This document shows positions 1 through 11,898 of a stretch of DNA of 64,000 bases, piece after piece (positions within the stretch are counted from its first letter, which is position 1; each line of letters starts with the position of its first letter). The DNA comes from Canna indica. Taxonomy: Eukaryota; Streptophyta; Magnoliopsida; Zingiberales; Cannaceae. Made by a program: the position numbers and the translations under genes. The stretch lies in the NCBI GenBank assembly GCA_034359265.1, contig CP136895.1, positions 44,658,001-44,722,000 of the forward strand, read 5' to 3'. The notes below the pieces were generated by a model. The model was not told where the DNA came from. It was given only the letters and a program-made list of their open reading frames with translations, and ran no database searches.

Positions 1-665
1 CCAGGAAGGAGTGGCAGCCGCCCTAAAGCAGCTTACGAGCTTTAAGAGTTGAGATGACCCCAATCGGCTCGCTCCTTCCTTCTCCTTAGAAGGTGAACTG
101 CGGCAAACAAGGCTAGTTAAACACGACTATCTTAGCCCTATAATTCAGCAATGCAAAGTGCTCCACCAGCCAATCCATGCCAAGAATGACGTCGAGTTCA
201 AGCATGGACAGGAGTGTCAGATATGCCCGTAATGCATGGCTGCAAATAAGCACTTCGCAGCCTTGGAAAATTGATTTGGCTATAATTGCATTGCCCGTAG
301 GCGTTGATACAACAAATGGCCCGTCGAGCAAGGAAGGTTCCATTGGTAACTCAGCAACAAATTTGGCAGATACAAACGAGTGCGTGGCACCCGATCAAAT
401 AGAACATAAGCAGCAGATGAACATTCGAAAATAGTACCTGTTACCACTGCCTTAGACGCCTCTGCCCCATGACGATTCATAGCAAACATCCTAGCATACG
501 GTCTCTCTGATTGGCTAGCTTGCGGCCCCCTATTCTGCGTCTGACCACTCCGAGCCACTGACCCCACTGACATAGGTGCCTTTCCCTTTGACTGCTCAGA
601 CTTCTGGCCAACTCTCTCTAGACAGTCAAGCCTCCATAGTTGAGGGACCTTTTTGGTCGTTTTCC
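1..665 (-). pseudogene. Ty3/gypsy gag-protease fragment
   Basis: Read on the minus strand, this is the end of gag and the retropepsin-like protease of a Tekay/Del-type gypsy polyprotein. The protease ends in the hallmark LDVILGMDWL stretch, preceded by an AYVLFD start that normally continues into the active-site region. Here a frameshift just after AAYVLFD scrambles the active-site part, so the protein is dead. The upstream part is a low-complexity linker like that of the element at 11899-18831, which carries a close relative of this segment at 16530-16958. The fragment runs off the left edge, so its LTR and the rest of pol cannot be judged. It abuts the non-coding tail of the gag-only copia-type element on its right. 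Confidence 0.8.
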
Positions 666-699
666 CTTTATAAAATTGATTGAAATTTAGTGGCATTTT

Positions 700-3090
700 G
701 GTAAATAATTGGAATTTTTCATTATATTTTTAGAATTCATTCAAACTTTTTAGAATATCAAGATATGGTCATGTAAAGTATGCATATCAAGTTTGAAGTG
801 AAAATAATGTCATTTGGTGAAATTGTCAACTTTGCACGATTTCATTCAAAGTAGACATGAAAGTATAAAAATGACTAAGTATTAAATTTTGCTATCAACT
901 CATGTTTTCTCTAATTTATGGACCTATATATCTTAACATGAGTGAACCTAAGTATGTCAGGTAAGTTTGGACTAAAACTGAAGTTTCTAAGTCACTTTGT
1001 TGACTTAGGTCAATATATACTTCAAGTTTATAAAAAATCAAACTCTTAAATCCGTATTAAATTATATTCTTGATGATTCTTTTTTGAAAATTTAACTGTA
1101 TAAACTAGATTTTTCAAGGAATCTGTAGGTTCAAGAATCAATTAAAAATCAATTTTTTGTGAATTTACAAACTTCGTGGATGTTCAGTGGCATTTTTATA
1201 AATATCAGGTATTTTCTCAAAAATTATCAGTTTTGATTCAAACTTTCCGGATATAGCTGAATGATCATTTGAGATGCATTTCTTAAGTTTGAACTCAAAA
1301 TGAATTCTCTAAGTTCATTTTTCAAGCTATCTTGATTTCAATCAAAAACCAATATATCAAGTTATCGTTCAAGTTATCAAAATCATTCCTAGAAATGATT
1401 TAACTCAAATAATGGTTTGAACGATAATAGAAGTAGAATCAAAATGATATGCACAAACTTTCATTTGAAGTCTTCAACAAAAAAATCAAAGTATCGAAAA
1501 ATCACCATTTCAATAGAATGAAACTTTGTATTTCTGAAATCCAAATTCAAAATTCCATTATAAATCAGATTCTTGATGAAAATTTTTAAATTTTTTATGC
1601 AACAAACTATATTTTTTAATAAAGGTGCAACTTCAAGAATCATCTTAAAATCAATTTTTTATATTTTTCTAAAATTCATTGAGTATATTGTTTTAAAATT
1701 GAAATTTTAGTTTTGATATTCGATTATAATCAATGAGTTTGTCATATCAGTAGACATCAAAAAATTTTAAAATTTTGAGTAAATATTCATAAGTCAATCA
1801 AGATTCCACATATTCAAGAATCACTAAAAAATTATTTGTCTACAGTTTTCTAAAAAATGCTTGAGTGAAGGTATATGAAACTAGTATAATCAAGCTTATC
1901 GTCCTAACAATGACCAAATATCATTTGATAACTTTACTCATAAATTTCCAAATCTAAGCACATATAAACCTAAGATGAGTAAATCTAAACATGTTTACCA
2001 AGTATGGATAGAAACTGAGATCTCTATGTCAAAATATTGACTTAGGTCAAATTTGTTTGAATTAGGTTTTCATGAAACCACCTCTATATCATTTTATCCA
2101 TATCCATATGAATTTTTTATTCTAAATCCATGAAAACATGTTACACATATTCCTAAACATGTTTATGAAGTTTGGACTTAAAATAAAGTGTCCAAGTCGA
2201 TTTGTTGACTTGGATCAAATCTTTTCAAGTTTAAGTCCCCTAGAATGATTAGTTATCACTTTTCTCGATTTCTCATGATTTTTCAATTTTAAACACATGA
2301 CAACTAATCATTAACACACCTAAACATGTTAATCCAATTTTCAACTTAAAATAAAGTCTCTAATGAAGATTTTCAACCTAGTCCGATTTCATTCAATATC
2401 AACATCATGAAATGGCCTAAGATATCAAAATGTTTCACTCATGAATTTTCAATCATTCATCATGCATAATCAATCATGAGCATAGAGAAATCATTCAAGA
2501 TAAAATGTACCAAACTTGTCAACTTTCTTTCCCGATTTTCTTTAGCCTTCTAATTTACATTTTCTCAACTTGCAAGTAGGCTACATTAGTATTTAAAGAA
2601 AACTATAGCTACTAGCAAGCAACCCAAACCAAATAGCAAAGAGAACAATCAAGTATCATTTTCAAAGTTCACTTTGCTAAATAGTTTTGAAATCAATTTC
2701 AAAATGAAATCAAGTGATACCAAAATGAATTTTAAATATAAATAAAAACATGATCTCCAAACTTTCATATTGGTTGAAAACCGAAAGATCACAATGAGCC
2801 TACGATTTAGAACCGCAAGGTCGCATTAGCTCGTTATAGACTACTAAGGTCTCCAAGGAGACCGAGAAATCAAAATCAAAAACCCATTTCTTAAAAGCAT
2901 ATAAAGAGTGGATAACTCAACCGATTCAATCAAGTATCATAAACTCTAACTATTAATTGAACAATTAAGATTGAGAAATGATACCAAAGTATTTTGATGC
3001 CAACTTTACCTAGGGCATCAAGGTAGCTTGAAGTTGCAACCAAGGGTGGATTCTTCATTCAAGTCCATGGTCAACTTCAGTATTTCATTA
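700..3090 (-). other. Non-coding 3' region of a gag-only copia-type element (copy A)
   Basis: AT-rich stretch with no credible ORF. Read on the minus strand it lies downstream of the gag at 3096-4503, where pol would be expected. By eye it is collinear with 55742-57900, which follows the second gag copy on the plus strand. Shared landmarks include the block at about 2780-2880 (55970-56090 in copy B) and the block at about 2040-2250 (57280-57520 in copy B). A short motif built around GTTGACTTAGGTCAA recurs at about 1003, 2036 and 2203. The shared sequence shows this is an inherited part of the element and not host DNA. The left boundary and 3' LTR are not visible. Confidence 0.7.
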
Positions 3091-3095
3091 TTCCT

Positions 3096-4503
3096 TCATC
3101 TTTGTGAGGAAGTTTCCCCTACAAGAGAAGATGAGACTTTTGGTACCCAAATGGCTTTGGGTCCTTGGAGGTGAGTTGGCCTAAGAATCCAAAGTGTTCT
3201 AGCAACACTTGGATTTCTCTTGAATGCACAATCATGAATGACATGGCCAAAAATTCCACAACAAAAATAACGTCCATTGAATTTCTTCTTTTCACTATTC
3301 ATATGGACATGAGATCTATCATTAGAATGCTTGTCATGTGAACTAAGATGAGCATGGGCATTCTTAAGAGAACCATCCATCTTCTTATGATCATAAGGTC
3401 TAGTGGTAAAATGTCTAGCATGAGTTAACATGAGCATTCTTTACATAGACATTGTTCATTCTAGTGTTCTTAAGAGATGAAACCTTTTTGAGTTCATTCA
3501 TCTTTTTGTTCAAAAATGCAACCTCATTTTTCAAGGAATCAATAGATTGATATAAGGCATGGAATTGAGTTTTCAACATGCTATTTTCATTTTTCAATTT
3601 TTTATTATTTTTCCTCAAATCATTAATTTCAATACTCAAGGTATCTTAGCAATAACTAATGGAACTAGTTTCAAGTTGTCATTTTCTAGCTTGGTTTCAT
3701 GCAAATGAGAACTAAGCCTTATATTTTCTTTCTTCAACATTTTATTTTCTTTATCCTTTTTAACAAGCAAGGCATACATTTTTTTACACTCATCTACTAA
3801 TTCATCATAAGGCATATCATGAGAACTGGATGAGTTAACACTATCATTATCATTAACATGACTAGATGAAGGAGAATATACCTCATCATTTACATCCATG
3901 AGGGTATCTTTGAAAGTTGATTCATAGTCATGGCTAGAGGGTGCTTCAAGTGAATAAGAGGTAGAGGTGGAAACACTTGACCTCTTCTTTGCCTTGTTCT
4001 TCATGGTAGGATAATTTTTCTTCACATGCTCTTTTTCTTTGCACAAGTGGCAAATTATATTTTTCTTTCGGCTCTTAGAGTTGCTTCTTTGACTAGAAGC
4101 ACTATGGGCATCAAAACCAAGATTAGTACTAGGTGAGTGGCCATTGTCATCACCATCTTCATCAAAAGTGTCAATCTCTTCGGTTTTGGCATAATCATAT
4201 AAAATATTTAAACAAGCCTATAAATCAAAAGTCATAGATCGAACAATGTATGACTTTTTCAAAGATGTTATTTGGTAAGGCACAAAATATGCAATTCATG
4301 GCATCTCCATTAAATTTAAACATTTCCTTGTCAAGTTCACTATAATCATGCATGTCAAACTTAGGTTCAATGTGTTCTAATTTCAACATGTTATAAACAC
4401 CAAAACCTCTAGTCTTTAAGGAGGTGTACATCCTAGACTTCCAAAGACCAAAGTTCGATTCATCGAACCTAGGGGGTTTAGATACTACCGACTCTAGTAC
4501 CAT
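3096..4503 (-). pseudogene. Copia (SIRE-like) gag, copy A, broken
   Basis: Minus-strand gag of a Ty1/copia-type element. The N-terminus (about 4503-4225) has the UBN2-type gag core with the RFDESNFGLWKSRM motif. A short stretch at about 4225-4050 is degenerate. Then come a KEKEHVKKNYPTMKN remnant of the CCHC knuckle, a Ser/His-rich acidic linker, a Lys/Asn-rich coiled-coil-like part (3415-3639), and a second zinc-knuckle-like block (YFCCGIFGHVIHDC). The end is GPKAIWVPKVS, the place where SIRE-type elements continue into protease. Here the frame stops and non-coding DNA follows. At least three frame breaks make it non-functional. The same architecture, better preserved, is at 54335-55741. Confidence 0.8.
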
Positions 4504-4557
4504 TTTTCGGATTGAGACTAGATATGGACGAGATGATGAAATCTCAATCCACGACCC

Positions 4558-4570
4558 GCTCTGATACCCA
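4558..4570 (-). other. Primer binding site, copy A
   Basis: On the minus strand this reads TGGGTATCAGAGC, a near match to the TGGTATCAGAGC complement of the initiator methionine tRNA 3' end used by most plant copia and gypsy elements. It sits one base inside the LTR at 4572-5879 and just before the gag, which fixes the element's orientation. Confidence 0.8.
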
Positions 4571-4571
4571 A

Positions 4572-5879
4572 TGTAAGTGAAGTGGCCTACACTGGAGAGG
4601 GGGTGAATAGTGTGTTATCTAAAACTTAGCCTAAAGTCGGTTTTAATTTTTTTCTTGATTACTTAGACAAGTGCTTAATTTAACTAGATGAGTTTATCAA
4701 GTTAGGAGAAATTAGTGTTTTAGCAACAAGATAATCAAAGTAAGAAACAAGCTAATTACACTCAACCAATGGCAATGCTAACAAGATAGATTTATAAAGG
4801 TTCGGCCCCAATGCCTAGTCCACTACCTAAGCACTCCCGCTTACGACTTCCAACTATACTTTAGTAGATTAAATTGTTTCCTTACAATGAGTTTCACTGA
4901 AAAGTCTCCGCTCTCACACCGAAGGCACTTCCACACTTGGAAGTCTCCGCCTTCCTACCGAGAGCACTCTCCCGCCTCAAACCTAAGGACAACAAACACA
5001 ACTAATCCTAGTGAACTAAGTTTACACTGGTGGATTTAAGCCTCAACACCAAGGCAACCACCAAACTCAAGATCTACAACTAGATCTTTACAAACATGAG
5101 TAACGATGAAACAAATTCCAAAAATATAGTAACAAATGGAGCAATAAAAAAAAAACAAGTATACTTAGCTCCAATACAAGTTCCCTAGTCCTCTTGATGC
5201 TTTTGGATGATGAATCAATGAAGAGAGAAGGCTCAATCAGGGTTTCTCTATAAAACTAGGGTTTGCACAAGAATGGCTCAAGAAAAGCTTGCAAATAATG
5301 TTAGACTGGATCAATCAATGCTCTTAGATGTTAAAAGATGTGTCATGAAGTATTAGATGCTTTGGAAGGCAAGTTTGGGGGTCTTATATTAAGAACCCAA
5401 TGGTAGGAGCTCGGTTTCCAACAAGCTCAACAAGCTCAACAAGCTCAACGGGTAGAAATTCAAAATAGAGCTGTTGGGGGTATTCTAGGAATTCTGGTCA
5501 GTTTTCTGAAATGTTCATACGGGTTGTTCCGGACTATTCTGGGATGTCCATCCAGGATGTTCTGGGCTATTCTGGAATGTTACAACATCCCATCCGGGAT
5601 ATTCCGGAAGGTTACAATATCTCATCCGGGATATTCCAGAATGTTACAACATCTCATCCCATAATCTGGGATATTCCAAAATGTTACAACATCCCATCCG
5701 AGACATTCCAGAATGTTGCAACATCCCACCCGTAATCTGATATATTCCAAAATATTACAACATCCGATCCGGGATATTTTGAAATGTGTTGTTTAATTAT
5801 GAGCCTCTTTCACTCGATTCTTTGCGGTTTTTCGGGTTTTCATGTTTTGGAGTTCGGATTTAGATTTTTGGGTTTTGCA
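4572..5879 (-). repeat. 5' LTR of gag-only copia-type element, copy A
   Basis: The LTR on the minus strand runs from about 5879 (TGCAAAACCC) to 4572 (ending CTTACA) and abuts the primer binding site. Its R/U5 part, about 4590-5060, matches the LTRs at 18832-19212 and 53850-54266, including the CTAGGATTA and GTGCTTAGGTAGTGGA blocks. The upstream part holds its own tandem array (separate entry). The right limit is estimated from the terminal TG and from the break in the neighbouring copia element, so it may be off by tens of bases. No second LTR for this copy is seen in the window. Confidence 0.75.
5545..5790 (+). repeat. Tandem array of about 32-41 bp units inside LTR A
   Basis: About six imperfect units, each with a core like CATCCGGGATATTCCAGAA followed by TGTTACAACATCT. 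Unit length varies because some copies carry an extra CATAATCTG-type block. The array lies in the presumed U3 part of the LTR. The other gag-only copy has an unrelated GTCGACC array at the comparable place. Confidence 0.85.
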
Positions 5880-6344
5880 TCATAAAAGAGTATTACACAA
5901 TCATTCTAGACACTCTAAACCTAAACTCTATCTTCCCGAAGAATCACGAGCATCCTTGCCGATTTCTCCAATTTCTCCGATTTGAGACATCGTGCGCTAA
6001 TCGATATGGATCCTGAAAATATGTCTCCATGAAAATGATAGTTTCATGTTTGTTATCATCAAAATCGAGATTATGACCGGGGTTGATAAACATTAGGCCA
6101 ACATCCTTCAATTTGACTAAACCCCTTAGCTGCAAACCTTGACTTGCGCCTTTCTATGCTTTCATCTTGCTTGAGTTTAGTTTAATAAACCCACTTACAA
6201 TCAATTGGTTTCTTTCCATATGGGAGATCACATATGCTCCATGTTCCATTCCTTTCTAGGGCCATTAGTTCTTCTTACATGGACTTTCTTCATATTGGAT
6301 CTTTATCTGCTTCATCAAAGCTCTTTGGGTTTGACATTTATCAA

Positions 6345-6950
6345 TTACGGCCATGAAACTTCTGTGTGTCTCAGGTACTTTTGAATGTGCTGTGAAATAT
6401 GGTGAGGAGACTTCCTGTGAAGATCTCTAGGAGGGACAATTTTTGTAATTATATTGCATAGATAATCATGCAGTTTGGTTGTCCTTCTAGTTTCTCTCCG
6501 ACTTCTTCTAATTTGGGTATCAGTATTGTTCATGATTGTATCATGATTGCTAGTTTCTATCCTTGAATATAAAACCATGTTATTTTGATCTCTTTCTAAT
6601 GAGTCTACCACTTCAATATCAGTATTTCCTTGAGTGGCTGCTTTGAAGATTTTTTTCAGATTGCTTTCTCTTCTTGAGTCTTCTTCATAATACATTTTGT
6701 TTTCATCATTGGGTAAAGGGAATATTGTCCATTTTGAACTTTCAATATCAAATGGGAACACATGTTTTATGAAGGACACATATCTAGAAACAATGAAGTT
6801 GTGTGTTTCTAAATCAAGTAATTTGTATCCCTTTTTCCCTTGTGGATACCCAATGAAAGCACAATCTTTTGCCCTGGGATCGAATTTAACTCTGCCCTGC
6901 CGAAGAACGTTTGTATAGCACAAACGCCCAAACACCATGAGGTGTTTCAA
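6345..6950 (-). pseudogene. Copia post-integrase segment up to reverse transcriptase
   Basis: Reading frame with LMVFGRLCY, KFDPRAKDCAFIGYPQGKKG and FIVSRYVSF, the conserved stretch between integrase and reverse transcriptase in Ty1/copia polyproteins. It is followed by an Arg-rich spacer. Farther on (about 6250-6135, other frames) the start of reverse transcriptase is recognisable before the element is cut. It belongs to the decayed copia element at 5900-9532. Confidence 0.75.
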
Positions 6951-7930
6951 TTCAAGTTTTTCATTGTATAAAACTTCTCAAGGACATTTACCTCATACAA
7001 GAGGACTAGGCAATCTGTTCATTAAGTAAGTGACAGTTTGTATACATTCCCCCAAAAAAATGATGGCAATTTTGACTGAAACTTATAGCTTCTTGCTACC
7101 TCCAATAAATGCATGTGTTTTCTTTCCACCATAACATTTTGCCGTGGGGGTTTCAATGCATGAACTATGGTGAATTATTTCCTATTCAATTAGGAAGGTA
7201 TTCACTGTTGAATTAAAAAGCTCAGAACCATTGTCAGTTCTTATTGTTCTGATGTTTGTATAAGTATTGATTTTTCACCATTTTGATATATCTAATGAGT
7301 ATATTTGGGACCTAATCTTTTGTAGCAAACAAATAAGTCTAAATTGCTCTTGAGAAATCATCAATAATTGTTACAAAATATGAAAAACCACATGTGTCTT
7401 GACCTTATGAGGTCCCCATACATCACAGTGTACTAAATCAAATGGTCTGCTGGCCTTATTTGTACTATTCAGAAATGGAAGTCTACACTGCTTAGCTAGA
7501 GGACGTATGTTAGAGTAAATTACTCTTTATTTAGTTCATGTATGACATTCCTGAGTAGTCTCGTTCTATCTTTAGACATATGTCCTAGTCTAAGGTGCCA
7601 TAAGGCTTGAACATCAACAGTGACTAATAAAGCTTTTGAAGTTGATTCTTGATAGTTGTCTCCAGGTGTAACATCTTTCAAGTGATAAAGTCCATTCACC
7701 TGCTCACCACTCCCCAGTGTCTCCTTCGTAACTAGGTCCTAAATCATGAAAGCATCAAGGTTGAATGTGATGGAGCAATTCAAATATTTTGTCAAACTGC
7801 TTACTGATAATAAATTGAAATTGAAATTGGATACTAATAAAGCATTTTAAAGCTTTATATGTTTGCCAATCTGAGTGGTTCCAATATGGGTTAGTGGGAC
7901 TGTTTGTCCATTCTACTTGGCTTAGTGACA

Positions 7931-8278
7931 TTATCCAAGTGGCTTAGTGACATTATCCAAGTGTACTTGATTTGATATTATATGGTCAGTAGCCCCACTA
8001 TCTAGTACCCACACTTTTATTCCATTTTTATGCACTGAAGCTTCTGACTTACTAGCCATGTTCACTTGAGATTTTGAGTTCCCCTTGTTGCCGATGAGAT
8101 TGATCAAAGTGTTGTGTTGCTTTTTAGTAAAGTCTCTATGATCATCTTCACCCCTTTTATTGTTACCCTCAGGCTCTAGTGTAGTATTGTTGGCATGTAC
8201 TAATGATTGATCATAGGCTTTCTGCTTCCCTTTATAATTTTTGCTATTACAAGGGTATCCATGCAGTTTATAGCACAC
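7931..8278 (-). pseudogene. Copia gag end and protease start
   Basis: The frame begins with MCYKLHGYPCNSKNYKG, the end of a copia gag, runs through a charged linker and reaches VWVLDSGATDHI. The DSGA motif is the aspartic protease active site of Ty1/copia elements. The frame then stops, and the GAG-pre-integrase and integrase parts at about 7900-6960 are in other frames with stops. Confidence 0.8.
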
Positions 8279-9167
8279 TTCAATGGTGTGTCCAGGTTTT
8301 TTGCAATAATTGCAAAATTTCTTAGCAAGAACTTGTTCTTTTCCTTTCCAATTATGTCATTTTCATCAGTTATTTGTTTTACACTGCTTAAAGCAATACT
8401 GTGCATGAGCATTGGAAGTGTTCTGAGTTCCTATCTTTCTCTGTGTCTTCTCCTGTGCAATCATTGAATACACTTGGTTGATCTCTGGTAAAGGTTTCAT
8501 TAAAACCATGAGGAATTGTCCGAGCCTCATCTTTTAATTGGTTTTACAATTGCATTTTGTTTCGCAATCCACAGCATCAAGTTCATCCCAGTATGACTTG
8601 AGTTTGGTAAAGTATGCTGAAACAGGCATATTTCCCTGTCGAGTTGTATTAATTAGCACTTATAGCTCAAATATCCTGGGCTCATTACTTGTTCCAAATC
8701 TGACCTCCATATCATACCTTATTTTTGCCGCAGCTTTCGCATATATCACACTGGTAGTGAGCTCTGGTGCGATCAATTGTAAAATCCACGATCACAACAT
8801 GTCATTCGCTTTTCTCCACAATCCAAATCTTGGTCAATTTATTTTCAGGGCGCAATGGTTCCATCTATGAACCCTAATTTACTTTTGGCCAATAAGGATA
8901 TCAACATTGACTCCCTCTAAGGTAAATAGTTCTCGTATCCAATTAATTTCACGGAGACGAGAAGCATACCTGGAGTGTCATTTTCGTGTAGAATATACGG
9001 ATCATCCTCATATTCAGGATCCTCTGCGGAAAATCCGCTCTCTGCAGAATTTTGAGATTCCACGAACGCAGATCTTGCCGATATAGACCTCTTATTCCTA
9101 GCCATGATTTTGATTCCCGCAAGGAAGTAGAAGATCCGCAGCTTTTGGTTCACGCCTAATACCATGA

Positions 9168-9532
9168 TAAAAATCAACTATAGGATGAATTTGGGATTTA
9201 GATAGAATCACAATCTTATTCCTCAATGATTCAAACACACCAAGTCTGGTAAAACTCAAGAACAAAAAAAGAGGGAAAAAGAAATTAAAGAAGACACCAA
9301 AAAACAATCTGTTCACAGCTTATATATCAAGCTGTTTCGAGCTTAAGTGATGAAGGTACATTTACACTTGTACCCTTCACTTACTCATTTATTTAGAATA
9401 CTAATGAGGGTCACTTTTGTCATTTGACATTAGATTTAATCAGGAGCTTTAGCGCGCGCGACTCAGGTTTCTATTTTGCTATCTCTGCTACTTTGCTCCA
9501 CAACATTTTTATCAATTCTTGTTTGAACATCA
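9168..9532 (-). repeat. LTR of the decayed copia element (5' on minus strand)
   Basis: On the minus strand it starts TGTTGATGTTC near 9532 and ends near 9168, next to TGGTATTAGGCG, a mutated form of the TGGTATCAGAGC primer binding site. The gag start codon (MARNKRS) follows within about 80 bases. The ends are estimated from these neighbours. Confidence 0.6.
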
Positions 9533-9539
9533 ACATCCT

Positions 9540-10262
9540 TTCACCTTCCATAAAAGAGAGAAATATATAGTAAGATTATTGATAATGGAATCTATCCCAC
9601 ACATTTTTTTACTTAGTTAACCTTCCAAACATATTTGCTTTATACAAACATATTTAATTTTTCTAGACTGACTGACTACGGAATTTTGTTTTCTAAAAGT
9701 ATTTTGATTAGCTGCATGTGCTTCATCTTTTTCTTCATTCTGATGTTGTTCACTGCCCTGTTATTGGTTTTGAGAGAGTCAAATGTTCACTTGTTCTTTA
9801 CTTAATTCTAGTGCCACAGACTTCCTGGTCTTGTAATTGAACATCTATCAGAACAGAAGACAGTAAACTACTTTTAGAAATAATTTTAAATATACATTCT
9901 CAATTTAAAATAGCGGCAGTGCCATCAAAGCTTCAATCATTTTTGGTTGACAAGTGATGGTGGAAACATGAGTACGAAAATGGTATTAACTTAATGTACA
10001 AGTGTGGCAAATTCTCAAGGGTGCTGTGCTATTGTACTCTGCAATCCAAAGACTTGAGAATGAAAAGTTCGATGAGAAAAGGAAAAAGATATCAGATAAT
10101 AATCAATACCGATAATCCTTCCTATTTGAATGAATCTATGAGACATATGCAGTAAACAATCAACGATAATAGACTACCTCAAAGATACACAATTCAATCA
10201 CACGTAATCACATAAATATATAACAATTTTTAACATGAAGGATCAAAACTACGAGACCTTTC
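9540..10262. other. Intergenic stretch, nothing recognised
   Basis: No ORF, repeat pair or transposon end could be supported. The composition is AT-rich and unremarkable. It separates the minus-strand copia ruin from the plus-strand copia LTR. Confidence 0.5.
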
Positions 10263-10661
10263 TGTTGAGATGTATTGTATTTCGGATTCAAATTAAAATT
10301 CGCTCCGCTAAATATTTCGTACAGTTTAATTGGGAGAAAAAATGAGCTTTAGTTTGTGAAGTGGAGGGTTGGGCCGATAGGTACTTCGACCCAACTCGAC
10401 CCGATATTGACTTGGAGCTTCGACCCGGTATGGTGCCCATATATATATATATATGTATTTGGGGCTGCAGTTAAGGTTAGAGAGAGAGGAAGATTTGTGA
10501 GAAATTCGGTAACATCTTTGTAATCTTCAATATATAATGGATTCATTGTCTTCACTCGTGGAAGTAGGCACACTGCTAAACCACGTAATTTTCTGTGTTT
10601 GTTTGTTCTCGTTCTTGTTTATTTCTATTGTTTTATATCGGATTTGGGTTCTGTCGTAACA
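10263..10661 (+). repeat. 5' LTR of a copia element (Tork/TAR-like)
   Basis: The LTR runs from TGTTGAGATG to CGTAACA. It contains an AT dinucleotide run at about 10440 and a polypyrimidine-rich 3' part. The primer binding site TGGTATCAGAGC follows at 10665-10676, with the usual short gap. No partner LTR is seen because the element is truncated at 11898. Confidence 0.8.
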
Positions 10662-10664
10662 AAC

Positions 10665-10676
10665 TGGTATCAGAGC
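10665..10676 (+). other. Primer binding site (initiator Met tRNA)
   Basis: A perfect TGGTATCAGAGC three bases after the LTR end. It primes minus-strand synthesis in most plant Ty1/copia elements and orients this one on the plus strand. Confidence 0.85.
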
Positions 10677-10704
10677 TACGCTGTTGTTGATCCCAAGGAG
10701 TGTG

Positions 10705-11898
10705 ATGTCAACCATGAAATTCGAGATTGAGAAATTTGATGGGAAGAACGATTTCGGACTATGGAAGATGAAGATGCATGCCCAATTGTCTCAACAAGGG
10801 TTGCAAAAAGCGTTGAAAGGCAGAGATCATCTACCACAAATGCTGTCAAAGGCAAAAAAAGATGGATTCCTAGATAAGGCATTTGGGGCGCTGGTTTTAT
10901 CACTCGCTGATATCATTCTCAGAGAAGTTGCCGGAGAAAAGACACTTGCGGCTCTATGGTTAAAGCTTGAGAGCCTGTATATGACGAAGTCGCTCCCCAA
11001 CCGTCTGTATCTGAAGTAGCGGTTGTTAACTCTCAAGATGAAAGAAGGTACGCCAATTGAAGAACATATTGATCATCTCAATAAGATTGTTTTAGATCTG
11101 GGTAATATTGATGTGAAAATAAATGACGAAGATCGGGCCTTAATTTTGTTGTTTTCTTTGCCTAAATCATATGATCACCTAGTTACTACTTTGTTGTATG
11201 GACGAGATACGATCTCTATAGAAGAGGTCAAGGCTTCCTTGAACTCTAACGAGTTGAGGAAAAAAATTCAGGGGAATACAAAAAGTGACAGTGGTGAGGG
11301 ATTGATTGTTAGAGGCAAACATCATGAAAAAGGAAGGAGTAGTAGAGGCAAGTCGAGGTCCAAATCAAAAGCCAGAAAAAATGATAAATGTTTTGGTTGT
11401 GGTAGCAAAGGGCATTGGAGGAGAAACTGTCTAGAGATAAGTAACGGAAAGAATGTAGGGGATTCTGGGAAAGCTAAAAGTAATGTTGCTAGAGTTGCTG
11501 AAGATGATTCTGATGGAGGAAATGTTCTCAGTATGACTGTAAATCACTCAAGTTTAGAGTGGATTCTTGATTCGGGATGTTCTTATCATATGTGTCCGCA
11601 GAAAGACTGGTTTACCATCTATCAATCTATGGATGGTGGTAGCATTCTTATGGGAAATAATGCGTCATGTCAGGTAATTGGGATAGGTACAATTCGGATC
11701 AAGATGCATGATTGTGTTGTGAGAACATTGTCAGATGTTCAGCATGTTCCTGAACTGAAGAAGAACCTAATTTCTTTGGGTACTCTGGATGCTACAGGCT
11801 GCGAGTATAGGGCTCAAGCTGGAGTAATTCAAGTTTTTAAGGGTGCACTTGTTGTCATGAACGGTGAAAGGAAGAATGGTCTCTACATTCTCAAAGGT
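10705..11898 (+). pseudogene. Copia gag and protease, truncated
   Basis: Starts at the ATG of MSTMKFEIEKFDG and reads a standard copia gag (FGLWKMKMHAQLSQQGL, then a UBN2-type core). An in-frame TAG at about 11017 replaces the Gln or Phe expected in LK-RLLTLKM. Downstream come the zinc knuckle CFGCGSKGHWRRNC, protease WILDSGCSYHMCP, and the GAG-pre-integrase lead-in ending GLYILKG. There it is cut by the left LTR of the gypsy element at 11899. The single stop and good reading frame suggest a fairly recent arrival. Integrase, reverse transcriptase and RNase H are absent. Confidence 0.85.

Larger units (their letters stand above)
5900..9532 (-). mobile_element. Decayed Ty1/copia element (Ale/Retrofit-like), truncated
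   Basis: Minus-strand copia element entered from its LTR at about 9168-9532 and followed to about 5900, where the LTR of the gag-only element cuts it. Visible in order: gag start (MARNKRS, then NDTPGMLLVSVKL), the CYKLHGYP gag motif, protease (VWVLDSGATDHI), GAG-pre-integrase (WHLRLGHMS), integrase (VERKHMHLLEVAR), the post-integrase segment GYKLLDLETHNFIVSRYVSF, and the first residues of reverse transcriptase (CKWVYKTKL). Most of reverse transcriptase, RNase H and the 3' LTR are missing. Stops and frameshifts run throughout, so it cannot be active. The Ale/Retrofit assignment rests on motif style only. Confidence 0.8.
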
